Below, piece by piece: positions 1-7,477 of a stretch of 34,678 nucleotides of DNA. The stretch is from IMG/VR virus record IMGVR_UViG_3300042937_000244, positions 1 to 34,678 of that record; one strand, written 5' to 3'. A model generated the notes under the pieces. The model saw only the letters and a list, made by a program, of their open reading frames with translations, had not been told where the DNA came from and made no database searches. The position numbers were made by a program, and so were the translations under genes. This DNA comes from a virus. Numbering within the stretch: position 1 is the stretch's first letter; each line of letters starts with the position of its first letter.

Positions 1-14
1 GGCATAGGGCTGAA

Positions 15-293
15 ATGACCGACTACGCCAAGATCAAACAGCGCTGCGCAGAGGATCCTGAGTATCGCAAGAAGTATCTGGCGATGCGTGCGCGTAACAA
101 TCAGAAGGCGCGCGACCGGGCGAAGGCGAAGCTGACGCCGGAAGAAATCGAGGCGCGTCGTCAGCGTAACGAAGAGAAGCGTATCGCGGCCGTCCGCGCG
201 GCGAACACCAAGCGGGTCGCGCCGGAAGTGCCTAAGTGGAAGAAAAGCAAACCGGGGCGCATTGTCGCCCTATGCGGCTGGAAGGGATGGTAA
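15..293 (+). CDS. Small highly charged hypothetical protein (92 aa)
   Basis: I do not recognise a family. The protein is very rich in Lys, Arg and Glu and looks largely helical, with a central stretch of alternating charges and a basic C-terminus, so nucleic-acid binding is possible but unproven. The start ATG follows an AGGG about 5 bases upstream. Its first residues (MTDYAKIKQR) resemble those of the next gene (MTDYSELKKR), which starts one base after this stop, so the two look co-translated. It opens the rightward early operon that leads to the DNA polymerase. Confidence 0.6.
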   Translation: MTDYAKIKQRCAEDPEYRKKYLAMRARNNQKARDRAKAKLTPEEIEARRQRNEEKRIAAVRAANTKRVAPEVPKWKKSKPGRIVALCGWKGW

Positions 294-294
294 G

Positions 295-597
295 ATGACA
301 GACTACAGCGAACTTAAAAAGCGACTGCGCTCTCTAACCAAGCGTCTCGGTAACATGGTGATCTGCCCGCTCAACCCTGATGGCCCAGAAGCCGCCGACG
401 CGCTCGAAGCGCAGGCGAAGGAGATTGCGGAGAAGGATGCCCGCATCGCGGAACTTGAGGAGGCGCTTACGCCTCTTGCAGACATGGACTATTGGATAGA
501 ATCTTATCATAACGCTCACGATTCGATTGAACAGTGCAATCAATTAACTGTTGCAGAAATACTCGCCGCCCGCGCCGCATTGAGTGGGAATAAGTGA
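295..597 (+). CDS. Ea22/Ead-like small early protein (100 aa)
   Basis: The segment IAEKDARIAELEEAL is a short predicted coiled coil and is followed by a C-terminal stretch ending AEILAARAAL. This layout is typical of the variable Ea22/Ead-type early proteins of many phages, whose function is unknown. I chose ATG 295 over an upstream TTG because a GGAAGGGATGG purine block precedes it and it sits one base after the previous stop. The next gene has the same layout, so the pair looks like diverged paralogues. Confidence 0.6.
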   Translation: MTDYSELKKRLRSLTKRLGNMVICPLNPDGPEAADALEAQAKEIAEKDARIAELEEALTPLADMDYWIESYHNAHDSIEQCNQLTVAEILAARAALSGNK

Positions 598-914
598 TGA
601 CGGACGAAGAACGCGAGAAGCTGATTGATAAGATGGTAGTGGCTGTGTCAACGCACATCCCCAGCGACAATGTTCAATCGGGCGATGTATTCGACGCCGC
701 CATCGATTCCCTCGCCATCGCAGAAGAAGCTATCAGTAAGGATTACTGCGCCCGCATCGCGGAGCTTGAGGCGGCGCTGAAACCTTTTGCTGACAAGGCC
801 AATGTCTTTCACGATTATGTGGACGACTACCCGATAATGTTTGGCGCAGAACCGCCACTAAGAGTTGTCCACCTCCGCGCTGCCCGCGCCGCGCTGAGGG
901 GAGAGAGGGGATGA
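597..914 (+). CDS. Ea22/Ead-like small early protein (105 aa), paralogue of the previous gene
   Basis: It contains ARIAELEAALKPFAD, nearly the same as ARIAELEEALTPLAD in the gene before, and ends with the same HLRAARAAL-type tail. The N-terminal half differs. The start ATG overlaps the previous TGA by one base (TGATG), and a GTG three bases earlier is an alternative. Its own stop overlaps the polymerase ATG in an ATGA junction, so it is translationally coupled to the polymerase. Function is unknown; the repeated C-terminal layout suggests duplication followed by divergence. Confidence 0.6.
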   Translation: MTDEEREKLIDKMVVAVSTHIPSDNVQSGDVFDAAIDSLAIAEEAISKDYCARIAELEAALKPFADKANVFHDYVDDYPIMFGAEPPLRVVHLRAARAALRGERG

Positions 915-2809
915 TCTTCTGGTGCGACTTCGAGACAGCCAGCCAATGCGATCTACCGGAGGCGGGTGTGTATAGCTACGCCCGTCATCCGTCGACCCGC
1001 GTGCTGTGCATGTCCTACGCCTTCAACGATGGGCCTGTGATGACGTGGCGGCCGGGTGAGCCCATGCCGGACGTGCGCGGTCAGATCCGCGCGCATAACG
1101 CCGCGTTCGAGCGACTGATCTTCTGGCATGTGCTGGACATGGACATACCATTGGAGCAGTTCTACTGCACCGCTGCGCAGGCGCGGGCGAACTGTGCGCC
1201 GGGTAGTCTGGAAGACGTTGGCCGATTCGCCGGGCTGTCGATGCGTAAAGACCATCGCGGCGCGTATCTCGTCCGCAAGTGCTGTATGCCGCCCTTCAAT
1301 ACCGAGCTGCTGCCCGAGCTGATAGAATACTGCGAGCAGGACGTGCGGACCATGCGCGCCGCCAGTCAGGCGATGCGTGAACTGACGCCGGAGGAACTGG
1401 AGGACTACCATGTTAACGAGCGCATTAATGATCGTGGTGTTCTTGTCGACATCAATCTATGCAGCGCGGCGGTCAAGTATGCGGCTGACGAGCTTCGAGA
1501 GATCGAGGCTGCGGTTGTCGAGATCACGGGCGGAGAGGTTACGAGCGTTCGAAGTCCTCGAATGCGGTTGTGGGTGCAAAATAGACTTGGCCCCGAAGCG
1601 CTGAAGCTCATGCAGCGCGAGGACAAGATGTCGATTGACAAGACTGTCCGCGCTAATCTGCTGGCTATAGATGACCCGGAAGAGGTGCCCCCCGATGTTA
1701 AAGAAGTCATACAGTGCGCCGATGACCTTTGGGCGTCGAGCGTGGCAAAGTTTGATCGTCTTCGCAATCTGGCTTGCGCTGACGGTCGCGTTAGAGGCGC
1801 TTTTGTCTTTGCCGGTGGATCCGCCACAGGACGCGCGTCTAGTTACGGCGCGCAGGTTCACAACTTCACACGTAAATGCGCAGATGATCCCGCCAGCGTG
1901 CGACATGCGATGGTGCGAGGCCACGCCATCGTGCCAAAATACGGACGGCGCGTTACAGACGTATTGCGTGGTATGCTGCGGCCCGCTCTGATTCCGGCCA
2001 AAGGTTCTTCCCTCGTCGTCGCTGACTGGTCGGCTATTGAGGGCCGCGTCAATCCATGGCTGTCCGACAGAGGCGACAAGAAGCTACAGCATTTCCGTGA
2101 AGGTTTGGACGTTTACAAAGTCAACGCCGCGAAGACATTCAACGTGTCATATGACGACGTGAACAAGGAACAGCGTCAGATCGGGAAGGTGCAGGAGCTG
2201 GCCTGCGGATTCGGCGGCGGTATCGGCGCGTTCGCTGCGATGGGCCGCGTCTACGGTGTGAACCTGCCCGAGCCGCAGGCGCGCAAGATGGTGAACGGCT
2301 GGCGCTTGGCGAACGACTGGGCTCCGCCCTTCTGGCGTGATCTGGAGGTCGCATACATTCGCGCGCTGCGTAATAAAGGAAAAGAGTTCACCGCAGGAAA
2401 GATAACCTACCTCGCAGACGGCAAGCATCTTTGGTATTGCCTGCCGTCAGGCCGTGTGCTTTGCTATCCGTTCGCCCGATTTGAAGACGATGGCGGCATT
2501 ACATACGCTAAAGCGTCATGGAAGCCCGCCGCAGATGCGAAGGAATGGCCCCGTGCGCGTCTATGGCCCGGCTTGGCTTGTGAGAACGTCACACAAGCGA
2601 CCGCCCATGACCTTCTTCGTGAGGCTCTTCGCCGTCTTGACAATGTTGTCCTTACGGTGCACGATGAAATTGTGCAAGAAATTAATAGCGATGAAGCTGA
2701 AGAAGCAAGGCAAAATCTAATTAGCGTCATGTGCACACCGCCGTTCTGGGCGAAAGGATTGCCGCTTGATGTTGAGGCAACAATAATGAGCCGCTATGGG
2801 AAGGGATAA
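911..2809 (+). CDS. Family A DNA polymerase with 3'-5' exonuclease domain
   Basis: This is a 632-residue replicative polymerase of the DNA polymerase I family. The N-terminal DEDD exonuclease shows Exo I at D6/E8 (WCDFETAS), an HN pair near residue 62, and Exo III as YCEQD around 140-144. The polymerase domain shows motif A as ADWSAIEGR with catalytic D372, the motif B region QRQIGKVQELACGFGGG around 421-437, and motif C as VHDE with D585/E586. All metal-binding residues appear intact, so both activities are likely. There is no 5'-3' nuclease domain, as is usual for phage enzymes. It starts inside the stop of the preceding gene (ATGA) and is followed closely by a homing endonuclease and a primase-helicase. 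Confidence 0.95.
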   Translation: MIFWCDFETASQCDLPEAGVYSYARHPSTRVLCMSYAFNDGPVMTWRPGEPMPDVRGQIRAHNAAFERLIFWHVLDMDIPLEQFYCTAAQARANCAPGSLEDVGRFAGLSMRKDHRGAYLVRKCCMPPFNTELLPELIEYCEQDVRTMRAASQAMRELTPEELEDYHVNERINDRGVLVDINLCSAAVKYAADELREIEAAVVEITGGEVTSVRSPRMRLWVQNRLGPEALKLMQREDKMSIDKTVRANLLAIDDPEEVPPDVKEVIQCADDLWASSVAKFDRLRNLACADGRVRGAFVFAGGSATGRASSYGAQVHNFTRKCADDPASVRHAMVRGHAIVPKYGRRVTDVLRGMLRPALIPAKGSSLVVADWSAIEGRVNPWLSDRGDKKLQHFREGLDVYKVNAAKTFNVSYDDVNKEQRQIGKVQELACGFGGGIGAFAAMGRVYGVNLPEPQARKMVNGWRLANDWAPPFWRDLEVAYIRALRNKGKEFTAGKITYLADGKHLWYCLPSGRVLCYPFARFEDDGGITYAKASWKPAADAKEWPRARLWPGLACENVTQATAHDLLREALRRLDNVVLTVHDEIVQEINSDEAEEARQNLISVMCTPPFWAKGLPLDVEATIMSRYGKG

Positions 2810-2810
2810 A

Positions 2811-3323
2811 ATGACTTGGGAACCTATACCGGGCTGGCCAAGATACGACATTAATTTGCATGGCGTCGTGAAGTCAGCGGACATGCACGTCCGCGCCAAG
2901 AACGGCGGTCTGGCTATACGAAAAGGTCGCATTTTGCGTCAAGTCATTAAGGCTAACGGCTATGCATATGTAACGCTGACATCTGCCAACAAGCGAGCAC
3001 AGCTAACAGTTCATAGTTTGGTAGCGCGGACTTTTATCGGACCGCGTCCGGTCGGAATGAACGTGCTGCATACGGATGGTGATAAGACTAACAACTATTG
3101 GAAAAATCTGCGCTACGCTACACAAGCTGAAAACCATGCGGATACGTTAATTCATGGCCGTCGTCCGCGAGGGGTTAGCCATCCGGCGGCAACGCTAAAT
3201 GAGCAGGACGTAAAAAAGATACGGGCGAGCAATAAAAGAGGGGCCGAATTAGCCGCTCAATATGGCGTAACCGCCGCGCATATCTCTTCTATCCGGTCGC
3301 GCCGCGTCTGGAAGCACATATAA
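2811..3323 (+). CDS. NUMOD4/HNH homing endonuclease, free-standing
   Basis: Residues 1-30 (WEPIPGWPRYDINLHGVV) match the NUMOD4 DNA-binding motif. The HNH nuclease core follows at about 68-102, with VHSLVARTF, VLHTDGDKTNN and WKNLRY, and residues 129-168 form a helix-turn-helix (AELAAQYGVTAAHISSIRSR) like the C-terminal recognition domain of I-HmuI-type enzymes. ATG 2811 is preferred to ATG 2796 because the domain begins there and AAGGGA lies just upstream. It sits right after the polymerase stop, and the polymerase reading frame is not interrupted, so this is a free-standing selfish gene and not intron-borne. Homologues make site-specific nicks or breaks in phage DNA. Confidence 0.92.
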   Translation: MTWEPIPGWPRYDINLHGVVKSADMHVRAKNGGLAIRKGRILRQVIKANGYAYVTLTSANKRAQLTVHSLVARTFIGPRPVGMNVLHTDGDKTNNYWKNLRYATQAENHADTLIHGRRPRGVSHPAATLNEQDVKKIRASNKRGAELAAQYGVTAAHISSIRSRRVWKHI

Positions 3324-3334
3324 ACGGGTGTCAA

Positions 3335-5662
3335 ATGACATTGTTCGAATACTTTACTTCGCTCGCGCCGGAAGGCGAGACAGCGCTGATCGTCAAACAG
3401 ATCGACACGGGCAAGCTGCACGCTGACGGAACGCCGCGCTATACGTGGCCAGCTTACATGCCGTCGCACAAGCGCCGTGAGGGCGAGAGCTGGTTCATCA
3501 ATACCGGATCGTTCATCATCGACCGATTCAAGAACGGCAAGCCGTCTGCCAGCGTGGCGTACTGCACACATGTTCTGTTTATGATGCTGGACGACATCGG
3601 GACGAAATCGAAGACGCCGCCACTCGCTCCGACCGCTATCGTTGAGACGAGCCCCGGCAACTTCCAATATTGGTATGCCTACAGCGATCAACCTACGGTT
3701 GAGCAGCATTGCGCCGCGCTGTCAGCTATTGCACGCGCAGGCTACACCGATCCGGGCGCGACGAACGCCGTGCGTAACTGTCGTCTTCCGGGCAGCGTAA
3801 ATGTCAAGCCTGGACGCGAAGCGTTCGAGTGCCGTGAAATAGAGTTTTCGAAGCTAGAATATACGTTAGAAGAAATATGCGCCGCGCTTGGCGTTACGCC
3901 CGACGAAGAGAGCAGCCGCGCAAATCATTTACGTCTTACGGATACCGGAAGCGATGACGTGCTGGCGTGGCTCAACGAGCAGGGGCTTGTTACGTCGCGC
4001 GTAAACAGTGAGGGCTGGTGCGGCGTCGTGTGCCCGAACCATGCCGAGCATACAGACGGCCAGCTAGAAGCCCGCTACATGCCGCAGTCGCGTGCGTTCT
4101 GTTGCTACCACGGCCATTGCGAACATCTCGACAGCAATTATTTCTGCGAGTGGGTGGCCGAGCAGGGCGGCCCGAAGCATCGACCGGGGATCCGCGAGGA
4201 ACTGATCGCCGAGGCGATGAAGCCGCTCAGCAGCCTGAAGCCGACGAAGGCCAATCCTGACGTAGCGGCGCAGATCATCGCCGAGACCGAACGCAAGCAG
4301 GCGGGTCGCGAATCGCGCAGCGAGTGGCATGACCGCTTCGCCTATATCATCTCCGATGACGCCTACTTCGACAAATACACATGCAGCGAGATCAGCCGCA
4401 AGGCGTTCAACGCTCTGTTCAAGGGCGTCGAATGCGTGATCTCTAATTCTGAAGGCAAGAAGCGCCGGATCGAGGCGTCGGCGTGGTTTGACACGTTCCG
4501 TGAAGACAAGGGCGCTTACGCCCTGCACGGCCTGACCTACGCAGCCGGCGAGGACTGGATGGTCACGAAAGACGGGCTCGTCTACGGCAACATGTGGCGC
4601 GACGCCCGGCCGGAGATCAAAGGCCCGGTCGGCGACCCGCAGCGGTGGATCGATCACTGCCGGCGGCTCGTCCCCGACGAACAAGAGCTTGAGCATATAT
4701 GGGACGTGATGGCCTATAAGGCCCAGCACCCGGACGTAAAGATCAACCATGCGATCCTGCATGGTGGCAAGGGCGGCTGCGGCAAGGACACCATGTGGGC
4801 CCCCTTTATCTGGAGCGTGTGCGGGCCGCATGAGAAGAACAAGGGCCTGATCGACAACGACAGCCTGACGAGCCAGTGGGGCTATCAGCTAGAGTCGGAG
4901 ATAGTCGTTCTTAACGAGCTGAAAGAGCCGAATGCGGCGGATCGTCGTGCGCTCGCAAACAAGCTGAAACCGATCATCGCCGCGCCGCCGGAGACGCTCG
5001 TTATTAACCGCAAGGGCCTGCATCCTTATCAAATGGTTAACCGGCTGTTCATGCTGGCGTTCACCAATGAGGATATGCCGATCACGCTTGATTCAGACGA
5101 CCGGCGATGGTTCTGCGTGTGGTCCGACGCGCCCAAGATGACGCCGGGCGAGGCGCAGGCGATGTGGGGCTGGTATCACAAGGGCGGCTTCGAGGCCGTG
5201 ACCGGCTGGCTGCGCGCGCGGGACGTATCGAAATTCAACCCGCAGGCGATCCCGCCCATGACGGAATACAAGACTAAACTGATCTATGTCGGCATGAGTA
5301 ACGCCGAGAGCCATGTCTATCACATGATCGAAAAGGGCGAAGCGCCGTTCAACGTCGATGTTATCAGCGGGCCGTGGCATACAATTTTGGATAAGCTAAA
5401 CGATACCATGAAGAATACGACCCGTGTCGTGCGTCCGGCGCTGTTCCATGCGTTGAAGGAAACGGGCTGGGTTGACAAGGGGCTCTGCTACTCGTCAGAC
5501 TTCCCATCGAAAAAGCATTGTTTTGTGAAACCCCATCTGGCGGATTGGAACCGGTCGGACGTGCGGCGTAAGCTGGCCGCAATAACCGGCGAAGGGAAGG
5601 ATAAGGAAAATGTCGTCTCCCTCGCTGAACGTCTACCCAATATTCCTAAAACATCTGGGTGA
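3335..5662 (+). CDS. Primase-helicase (RepB/AEP-like primase plus SF3-type helicase)
   Basis: This 775-residue fusion has an N-terminal archaeo-eukaryotic/RepB-like primase region. An acidic pair sits at D86-D87 (FMMLDDIG), followed by ETSPGNFQYWYAY and NAVRNCRLPGSVN. A Cys/His-rich stretch at about 229-264 (CGVVCPNH, FCCYHGHC) probably binds zinc. The C-terminal helicase has Walker A GGKGGCGKD at 477-485, Walker B IVVLNE near 523-528, sensor AFTNED near 575-580 and an arginine pair at 590-591. This is the DUF5906/D5-like arrangement of phage replication proteins that lay down primers and unwind DNA. It pairs with the nearby polymerase. The last 53 bases overlap the next gene. Confidence 0.88.
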   Translation: MTLFEYFTSLAPEGETALIVKQIDTGKLHADGTPRYTWPAYMPSHKRREGESWFINTGSFIIDRFKNGKPSASVAYCTHVLFMMLDDIGTKSKTPPLAPTAIVETSPGNFQYWYAYSDQPTVEQHCAALSAIARAGYTDPGATNAVRNCRLPGSVNVKPGREAFECREIEFSKLEYTLEEICAALGVTPDEESSRANHLRLTDTGSDDVLAWLNEQGLVTSRVNSEGWCGVVCPNHAEHTDGQLEARYMPQSRAFCCYHGHCEHLDSNYFCEWVAEQGGPKHRPGIREELIAEAMKPLSSLKPTKANPDVAAQIIAETERKQAGRESRSEWHDRFAYIISDDAYFDKYTCSEISRKAFNALFKGVECVISNSEGKKRRIEASAWFDTFREDKGAYALHGLTYAAGEDWMVTKDGLVYGNMWRDARPEIKGPVGDPQRWIDHCRRLVPDEQELEHIWDVMAYKAQHPDVKINHAILHGGKGGCGKDTMWAPFIWSVCGPHEKNKGLIDNDSLTSQWGYQLESEIVVLNELKEPNAADRRALANKLKPIIAAPPETLVINRKGLHPYQMVNRLFMLAFTNEDMPITLDSDDRRWFCVWSDAPKMTPGEAQAMWGWYHKGGFEAVTGWLRARDVSKFNPQAIPPMTEYKTKLIYVGMSNAESHVYHMIEKGEAPFNVDVISGPWHTILDKLNDTMKNTTRVVRPALFHALKETGWVDKGLCYSSDFPSKKHCFVKPHLADWNRSDVRRKLAAITGEGKDKENVVSLAERLPNIPKTSG

Positions 5663-5813
5663 TCTGACCGAGGCCGTCGAACTTTACCTTGACTGGGCGT
5701 CCAGTCCGGGGGACGATGAGTGTCCGTCCGAGCTGATCGACCAGCTATGCCACGCGCATGAGCAGGCTCGGGCGCTACTGGACGGGCTCGGCTATGGTTC
5801 AGAACCTAATTGA
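5610..5813 (+). CDS. Small acidic hypothetical protein (67 aa)
   Basis: I do not recognise a family. The protein is acidic and likely all-helical (LTEAVELYLDWAS, ELIDQLCHAHEQARALLDGL). The start overlaps the end of the primase-helicase gene by 53 bases and is preceded by GGATAAGGAAA, a good ribosome binding site. It is the last gene of the rightward early block, and its 3' end overlaps the 3' end of the convergent leftward gene by 22 bases. A small replication accessory role is possible from position only. Confidence 0.6.
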   Translation: MSSPSLNVYPIFLKHLGDLTEAVELYLDWASSPGDDECPSELIDQLCHAHEQARALLDGLGYGSEPN

Positions 5814-6043
5814 TCTGTTGATCTGCTGCGGTGCATGGCACTTAGAATACGGGTTCGGGTGGCCTCGTCCCGTATCTCGTCCAGCGCCGATTCGAGAGCG
5901 AGCCGCAGCCGTGCGGCCTCGTCCAGCGCCCCGGTGATGGCCCACTGCGCGCGTTGACGCGCTTCGGAATATCCGGCAAGGTAAGCCTTTGATACTTCCT
6001 GTTGGAGCGCCTTAAGGCGTTCCTCATATTCGGGTGCGTTCAT
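5792..6043 (-). CDS. Coiled-coil hypothetical protein (83 aa)
   Basis: The protein is helical and charged (EERLKALQQEVSKAYLAGY, LRLALESALDEIRDEATR). The start at 6043 is chosen because GGAGGG lies about 7 bases upstream; a longer reading from 6121 has no comparable site. The start codon overlaps the start codon of the opposite-strand gene at 6042. The 3' end meets the rightward early block tail-to-tail. Function unknown. It is one of the last genes of the leftward block. Confidence 0.55.
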   Translation of the reverse strand: MNAPEYEERLKALQQEVSKAYLAGYSEARQRAQWAITGALDEAARLRLALESALDEIRDEATRTRILSAMHRSRSTDQLGSEP

Positions 6044-6365
6044 GCCAAAGCCCTCCGGCCGGATTGAATACATGCGGCAGGCCCCTGCGTCCAGCGATCC
6101 TATCGCGGATTTTCTGGGCAAGTCTCCCGAGCAGCAGGCGTTTTGGGAGCGTGCGCGGGCGTTCCAGCAGGCGCAGGACTATAGCGGGCTCGACGACACG
6201 GGCGCGGGCGTCGACGCGTATCTACGCAAGGAAGAGATGCGGCGGCGGCTGCTGTCCTACTTGCAGCCCTATCTCGAAATGACCGGGCTCTATCAGAACA
6301 CCATGGCCCCGCCGTCGCAGAATATGATGCGCGGAATCTTTGGCTTACGCGAGCGCAATCAGTAG
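6042..6365 (+). CDS. Hypothetical protein (107 aa) on the strand opposite its neighbours
   Basis: The composition looks like a real soluble protein: IADFLGKSPEQQAFWERARA, then an acidic DDTGAGVDAYL stretch and a helical, Met-rich tail. I recognise no family. The ATG at 6042 lies head-to-head with the start of the leftward gene at 6043 and has no clear ribosome binding site; ATG 6072 (97 aa) is an alternative. It would be transcribed by read-through from the rightward early block. Its 3' end overlaps the MarR-like gene by 21 bases. Confidence 0.5.
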   Translation: MPKPSGRIEYMRQAPASSDPIADFLGKSPEQQAFWERARAFQQAQDYSGLDDTGAGVDAYLRKEEMRRRLLSYLQPYLEMTGLYQNTMAPPSQNMMRGIFGLRERNQ

Positions 6366-6674
6366 ATCGCGGACGAGCTTCTCCCCTTTCGGGCTCAGAT
6401 ATATGTGCGTCGCTCTCGCGTCGGTTGGCGAGGGTTTCTGTGTCAGCAGCCCCAGCCCTTCGACTCTAACGCCTTTGCTGTAGGTGCGCCCGCGCGAGCC
6501 CAGCCGCGAGATGAGATGCGACGCAGCAGCTTTCTCTATATTCAGCCGGTTTGCATAGGACACGGTCCCCTCGCCCGGATACAGCGCCACCGTCAGAATA
6601 AATTCCATCTGTGCGGAAGTCATGTAGGGGCTCATTTTGCGGAATATTTTTACTAGTCTATGTATATTTTCCAT
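6345..6674 (-). CDS. MarR-like winged helix-turn-helix regulator (109 aa)
   Basis: The helical N-terminus (MTSAQMEFILTVALYPGEG) is followed by a helix-turn-helix (VSYANRLNIEKAAASHLISR, about 38-57) and a wing with GLLTQKPSPTDARATHIYLS near 75-94. A final helix (KGEKLVRDLL) follows. The signature L.P.G…L matches the MarR family, though the protein is shorter than the usual 140-residue MarR because the dimerisation helices are reduced. The start at 6674 follows AAGGTAG. A rho-independent terminator lies just upstream on the same strand, so it is either read-through-dependent or has its own promoter. It is the only recognisable transcription regulator in the window and a candidate for binding the palindromes near 10.8 kb. 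Confidence 0.75.
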   Translation of the reverse strand: MENIHRLVKIFRKMSPYMTSAQMEFILTVALYPGEGTVSYANRLNIEKAAASHLISRLGSRGRTYSKGVRVEGLGLLTQKPSPTDARATHIYLSPKGEKLVRDLLIALA

Positions 6675-6690
6675 TAGACTACCTTTCAGG

Positions 6691-6720
6691 GAAAGAAAAC
6701 GCCCGGTTTTTAGGCCGGGC
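6691..6720 (-). terminator. Rho-independent terminator, leftward
   Basis: On the minus strand GCCCGG (6720-6715) pairs perfectly with CCGGGC (6706-6701) around an 8-base loop, and the stem is followed by GTTTTCTTT. It lies after the stop of the gene at 6746-6946 and about 17 bases before the start of the MarR-like gene. The other strand lacks a T tract, so it should act leftward only. Confidence 0.75.
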
Positions 6721-6745
6721 AGTCGGGGAGAAAACGCGGGACGAT

Positions 6746-6946
6746 CTAGCACGCGCCGTCGCCCATGTAAAGAAGATCGAGACGGCGCACAATCTCTTGT
6801 TCGGTCATTATTGGATGCTCTGGCGCGGATGGCTCCACAGTGCGCCAGAAAGCCCACAGGGGCGGGTTTACCTGATAGGCTGGTATGTCCCTAGGCAAGT
6901 CAGGGATGACGGCCTGTAAGGCTTCATATTGCTCTTCAAAGGTCAT
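6746..6946 (-). CDS. Small hypothetical protein (66 aa)
   Basis: It is an acidic, proline- and tryptophan-containing protein (LPRDIPAYQVNPPLWAFWRT) with a C-terminal helix (TEQEIVRRLDLLY). No family is recognised. The start overlaps the stop of the preceding leftward gene in an ATGA junction and a GGGAAGAG precedes it, so it is coupled to the HNH-AP2 gene. It is the last gene before a leftward terminator. Confidence 0.6.
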   Translation of the reverse strand: MTFEEQYEALQAVIPDLPRDIPAYQVNPPLWAFWRTVEPSAPEHPIMTEQEIVRRLDLLYMGDGAC

Positions 6947-7416
6947 TTCAACTCTTCCCTTATCCGCGCGGCCTTGGCTTCTTCTATTGTGTGATAGTAA
7001 CCTAGATATTTTGTCACGCCATTGGCTTTGATTTTGGCTTGCCAGCGTTTTTTTCTTTTATCGCCGTGAAAGGTTATGCCAGCTACGCCATGCTTATTGT
7101 CGCGACGCAGAGGCATGTTCTGACAATTCTCGGCATGGGTAGCCAGCCGTAGATTGTTTATGCGATTATCTGTTTTGTCTCGGTTTATGTGGTCTATTTC
7201 ATGCGGCGGCCAAAATCCATGGACATAAAACCATGCCAAGCGGTGTGCGCGGTAATTTTTGCGGTCCGCGCATATTATTATGTATCCTTTTTCGGATATT
7301 GTGCCGGCGCGTACGCCGACACGTTGGACTTTACCTCTACCATCTACGCGCCAAGTAAACGTGCCCGTGTCAGGACTATAGGCTAACAATTGTTTGAGCC
7401 GGTCATGTTGTATCAT
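6943..7416 (-). CDS. HNH endonuclease with AP2-type DNA-binding domain
   Basis: An HNH_3-type core spans about 57-92 (AHRLAWFYVHGFWPP, HEIDHINRDKTDNRINNLR). The C-terminal region at about 109-153 (HGVAGITFHGDKRKKRWQAKI, TKYLGYYHTIEEAKAAR) matches the AP2/ERF-like fold used by phage homing endonucleases to grip DNA. A GAGGTAG ribosome binding site lies just upstream. Homologues are selfish nucleases that spread to cognate sites. It is intact and sits inside the tightly packed leftward operon without breaking a recognisable gene. It differs in architecture from the NUMOD4 enzyme at 2811. Confidence 0.9.
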   Translation of the reverse strand: MIQHDRLKQLLAYSPDTGTFTWRVDGRGKVQRVGVRAGTISEKGYIIICADRKNYRAHRLAWFYVHGFWPPHEIDHINRDKTDNRINNLRLATHAENCQNMPLRRDNKHGVAGITFHGDKRKKRWQAKIKANGVTKYLGYYHTIEEAKAARIREELK

Positions 7417-7419
7417 GGT

Positions 7420-7473
7420 CTACCTCAGGCCAAGAACAATTTCGATAAGGACGGCAACGATTATAGCGAACAT
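7420..7473 (-). CDS. Possible 17-residue hydrophobic peptide
   Basis: The reading frame encodes MFAIIVAVLIEIVLGLR, almost a single membrane-spanning helix with one Glu in the middle and a terminal Arg. It starts 4 bases after the upstream stop and ends 3 bases before the next start, filling the gap exactly, with AGGAAAG about 7 bases upstream of its ATG. It is below the length where coding can be judged reliably; it could instead be leader space for the HNH gene. Confidence 0.3.
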   Translation of the reverse strand: MFAIIVAVLIEIVLGLR

Positions 7474-7477
7474 GGTA

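Noticed and set aside
4064-4831. Long leftward open frame inside the primase-helicase gene
   Set aside because: It is an antisense shadow of a clearly recognisable gene with catalytic motifs.
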